A DNA stretch of 64,000 nucleotides from Rutidosis leptorrhynchoides (taxonomy: Eukaryota > Streptophyta > Magnoliopsida > Asterales > Asteraceae): contig NC_092339.1 of assembly GCF_046630445.1 (NCBI RefSeq), positions 80,561,501 through 80,625,500 on the forward strand, in the 5' to 3' direction. Positions 62,380 to 64,000 of the stretch are shown one piece after another; the first letter of the stretch is position 1, and each line of letters begins with the position of its first letter. The translations under genes were made by a program, and so were the position numbers. Below the pieces are notes generated by a model, which did no database searches, was not told the DNA's origin, and saw only the letters and a list, made by a program, of their open reading frames with translations.

Positions 62380-64000
62380 TGATGTGCAGCGGGGTGTATA
62401 TAAAATAGTTATTAAATTTTTGCAGGAAATACTATTAAATACGATACAATTTTACACAAGATATTTATTTATTTATAGAATGGATATACTTAAACCTTGC
62501 TACAACACTTATAGGCAGTGTACCTAATCGTACAGTAGTGTAGTTTTTAGTAAGTCCGGTTCGTTCCACAGGGAAAATCTTTAAACAAAGCTTAACGCTA
62601 TATTAGTTTACTTTTATAAAAATACAAATATATATATATATATATATATATAAGTAATATTATTATTATAAAGGGGGGTTTTTACCGTTTAATGACCGGT
62701 TTGTCGATTTTAAAACTTTAGTCGCAGTTAAAACCTAATGTAAAATATTAAATAAATAAAAGACTTAATTTAAAGCGTAAAATAAATAACAATAATGAAA
62801 TTGCAATAAAAGTGCGATAAAATAAAATTGCGATAATTAAAAAGTACGATAATTAAAAGTGCGATTAAATAACAATAAATAAAAGTGCGATAATTAGAAG
62901 TGCAATTAAATATAAAATAAAGGAAATTAAATATGAAATAAAAGAATTATGCTTATTTAAACTTCCGTAATCATGATGTTTGACGTGTTGATTTTAATTT
63001 TATGCCCATGGGTTAATTGTCCTTTGTCCTGAATTATTTAATATGTCCGTTTGGTTTTTGTCCATAACAGTCCATCAGTCATAAATATAAAGTGCGAGTG
63101 TCCTCGTCAAATTATCCTTATACCCGAAGTTAAATATTCCAACTATTTGGGGATTTAAACTGTAACAAGATTTTAATACTTTGTTTAATAATTACACCAG
63201 GATGTCGACTGAGTGTAACCCAAGGTTTTAATATTTTGTTATCAATTATACCAAGTGTCCTTTGTACATAATTTCACCCCTGTTTTAATTATTCTAGTGG
63301 CTATTAATCCATTCCCGTGTCCGGTTAAATGAACGATTATTCGTACATATAAATACCCCGCCCATCGTGTCCGATCGAGTGTATATGGTAATTTATAGGG
63401 ATGCCCAATTGTAAATCTTTAAATTAACATTAACAAACTATCATTTAGTTAAACAAATATAAAGCCTATTAATAGCCCATAGTCTAATTTCCACAAGTGT
63501 CGTTCTTTTGTCCAAACCCCAATTATGGTACAAAGCCCAATTACCCAATTTTAGTAATTAGCCCAACATCATGATTACTTCGTTTTAAATAAGCATAATA
63601 ATAACTTAGCTACGAGACATTAATATAAAAAGGTTGAACATAACTTACAATGATTAAAAATAGCGTAGCGTTACACGGACAGAATTTCGACTTACACCCT
63701 TACAATATTCGCTAACATACCCTTATTATTAGAATTATAATTAAAATTAAAATTAAAATATAAATTATAAATATAAATATATCGTATGAATGAATGAGGA
63801 GAAAAAAGATGATGATTTGCGATCAGAATTCGGTTGCTTTTATAGGGATTTTTGACTTTTGGGGCTCCGCGACTCGAGGCCTTTTTGGCCTTCAAACTCC
63901 GCGAGTCGCGGAGTTTACTTTTACAGCTCAGAGGAGTTTGGCTCTTTGTTTACCGATGGTTTAAATATAAATATAATATATTAAATAATTATAAGAATTA
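62380..64000 (-). repeat. Tat-like LTR (minus strand) inserted in the hAT element
   Basis: On the plus strand it begins TGATGTGCAGCGGGGTG and matches, inverted, the end of the LTR of element F (about 36630-36853), then diverges. Near 63837-63916 it has a TATA box (TATAAAAG on the minus strand) with the 23-bp palindrome built on ACTCCGCGA-G-TCGCGGAGT about 50 bp upstream. The LTR and the rest of the element run off the window. Confidence 0.7.

Overview
This is a 64-kb piece of a large, repeat-rich plant nuclear genome. Two ordinary intron-containing plant genes lie in the middle: a plant cysteine oxidase and a plastid enolase. Almost everything else is LTR retrotransposon and small DNA-transposon sequence, often one element inside another. 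The LTR types look like those of a composite (Asteraceae), but that is an impression, not a proof.

Layout. 1-7857: two partial minus-strand Ty3/gypsy-like elements that lack gag-pol. 7858-9653: an unassigned stretch holding a small Harbinger-like DNA transposon (8486-9482) that carries a 126-codon ORF. 9654-21737: a solo LTR with a 5-bp target duplication, split by a very young chromovirus (10081-19559). 22327-24641: plant cysteine oxidase, plus strand, five exons. 25303-29523: plastid enolase, minus strand, seven exons, convergent with the oxidase; its introns hold a SINE, a hAT-type MITE and another MITE. 29740-30913: a GC-rich LINE-like stretch holding a second hAT MITE with a perfect 8-bp duplication. 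30914-64000: a deep nest of elements. Minus-strand copy E is interrupted by plus-strand gypsy copy B; the 5' LTR of B is interrupted by Tat-like element F; F is interrupted by minus-strand gypsy copy A. The 3' LTR of B is interrupted by a hAT transposon, which is itself interrupted by another Tat-like LTR running off the window.

The most interesting material is the family of large gypsy-like elements without gag-pol (A, B, C and relatives). They share the primer site type and the hairpin next to the 3' LTR with the young chromovirus, so they may be moved in trans by such elements. Their interiors carry small conserved open frames: two on the sense strand, and one of 57 codons on the antisense strand predicted to make a membrane protein, with the same start and stop in two diverged copies. 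They also carry an internal second copy of the polypurine tract. The LTR promoter of B is clearly homologous to that of the Tat-like element F, although their primer sites differ, and both have paired palindromes just upstream of the TATA box.

The two host genes do not form a functional unit. The oxidase acts in oxygen sensing through the N-degron pathway, and the enolase in plastid glycolysis. All exon borders were read by eye from splice signals and reading frame. LTR differences were also counted by eye and are approximate.
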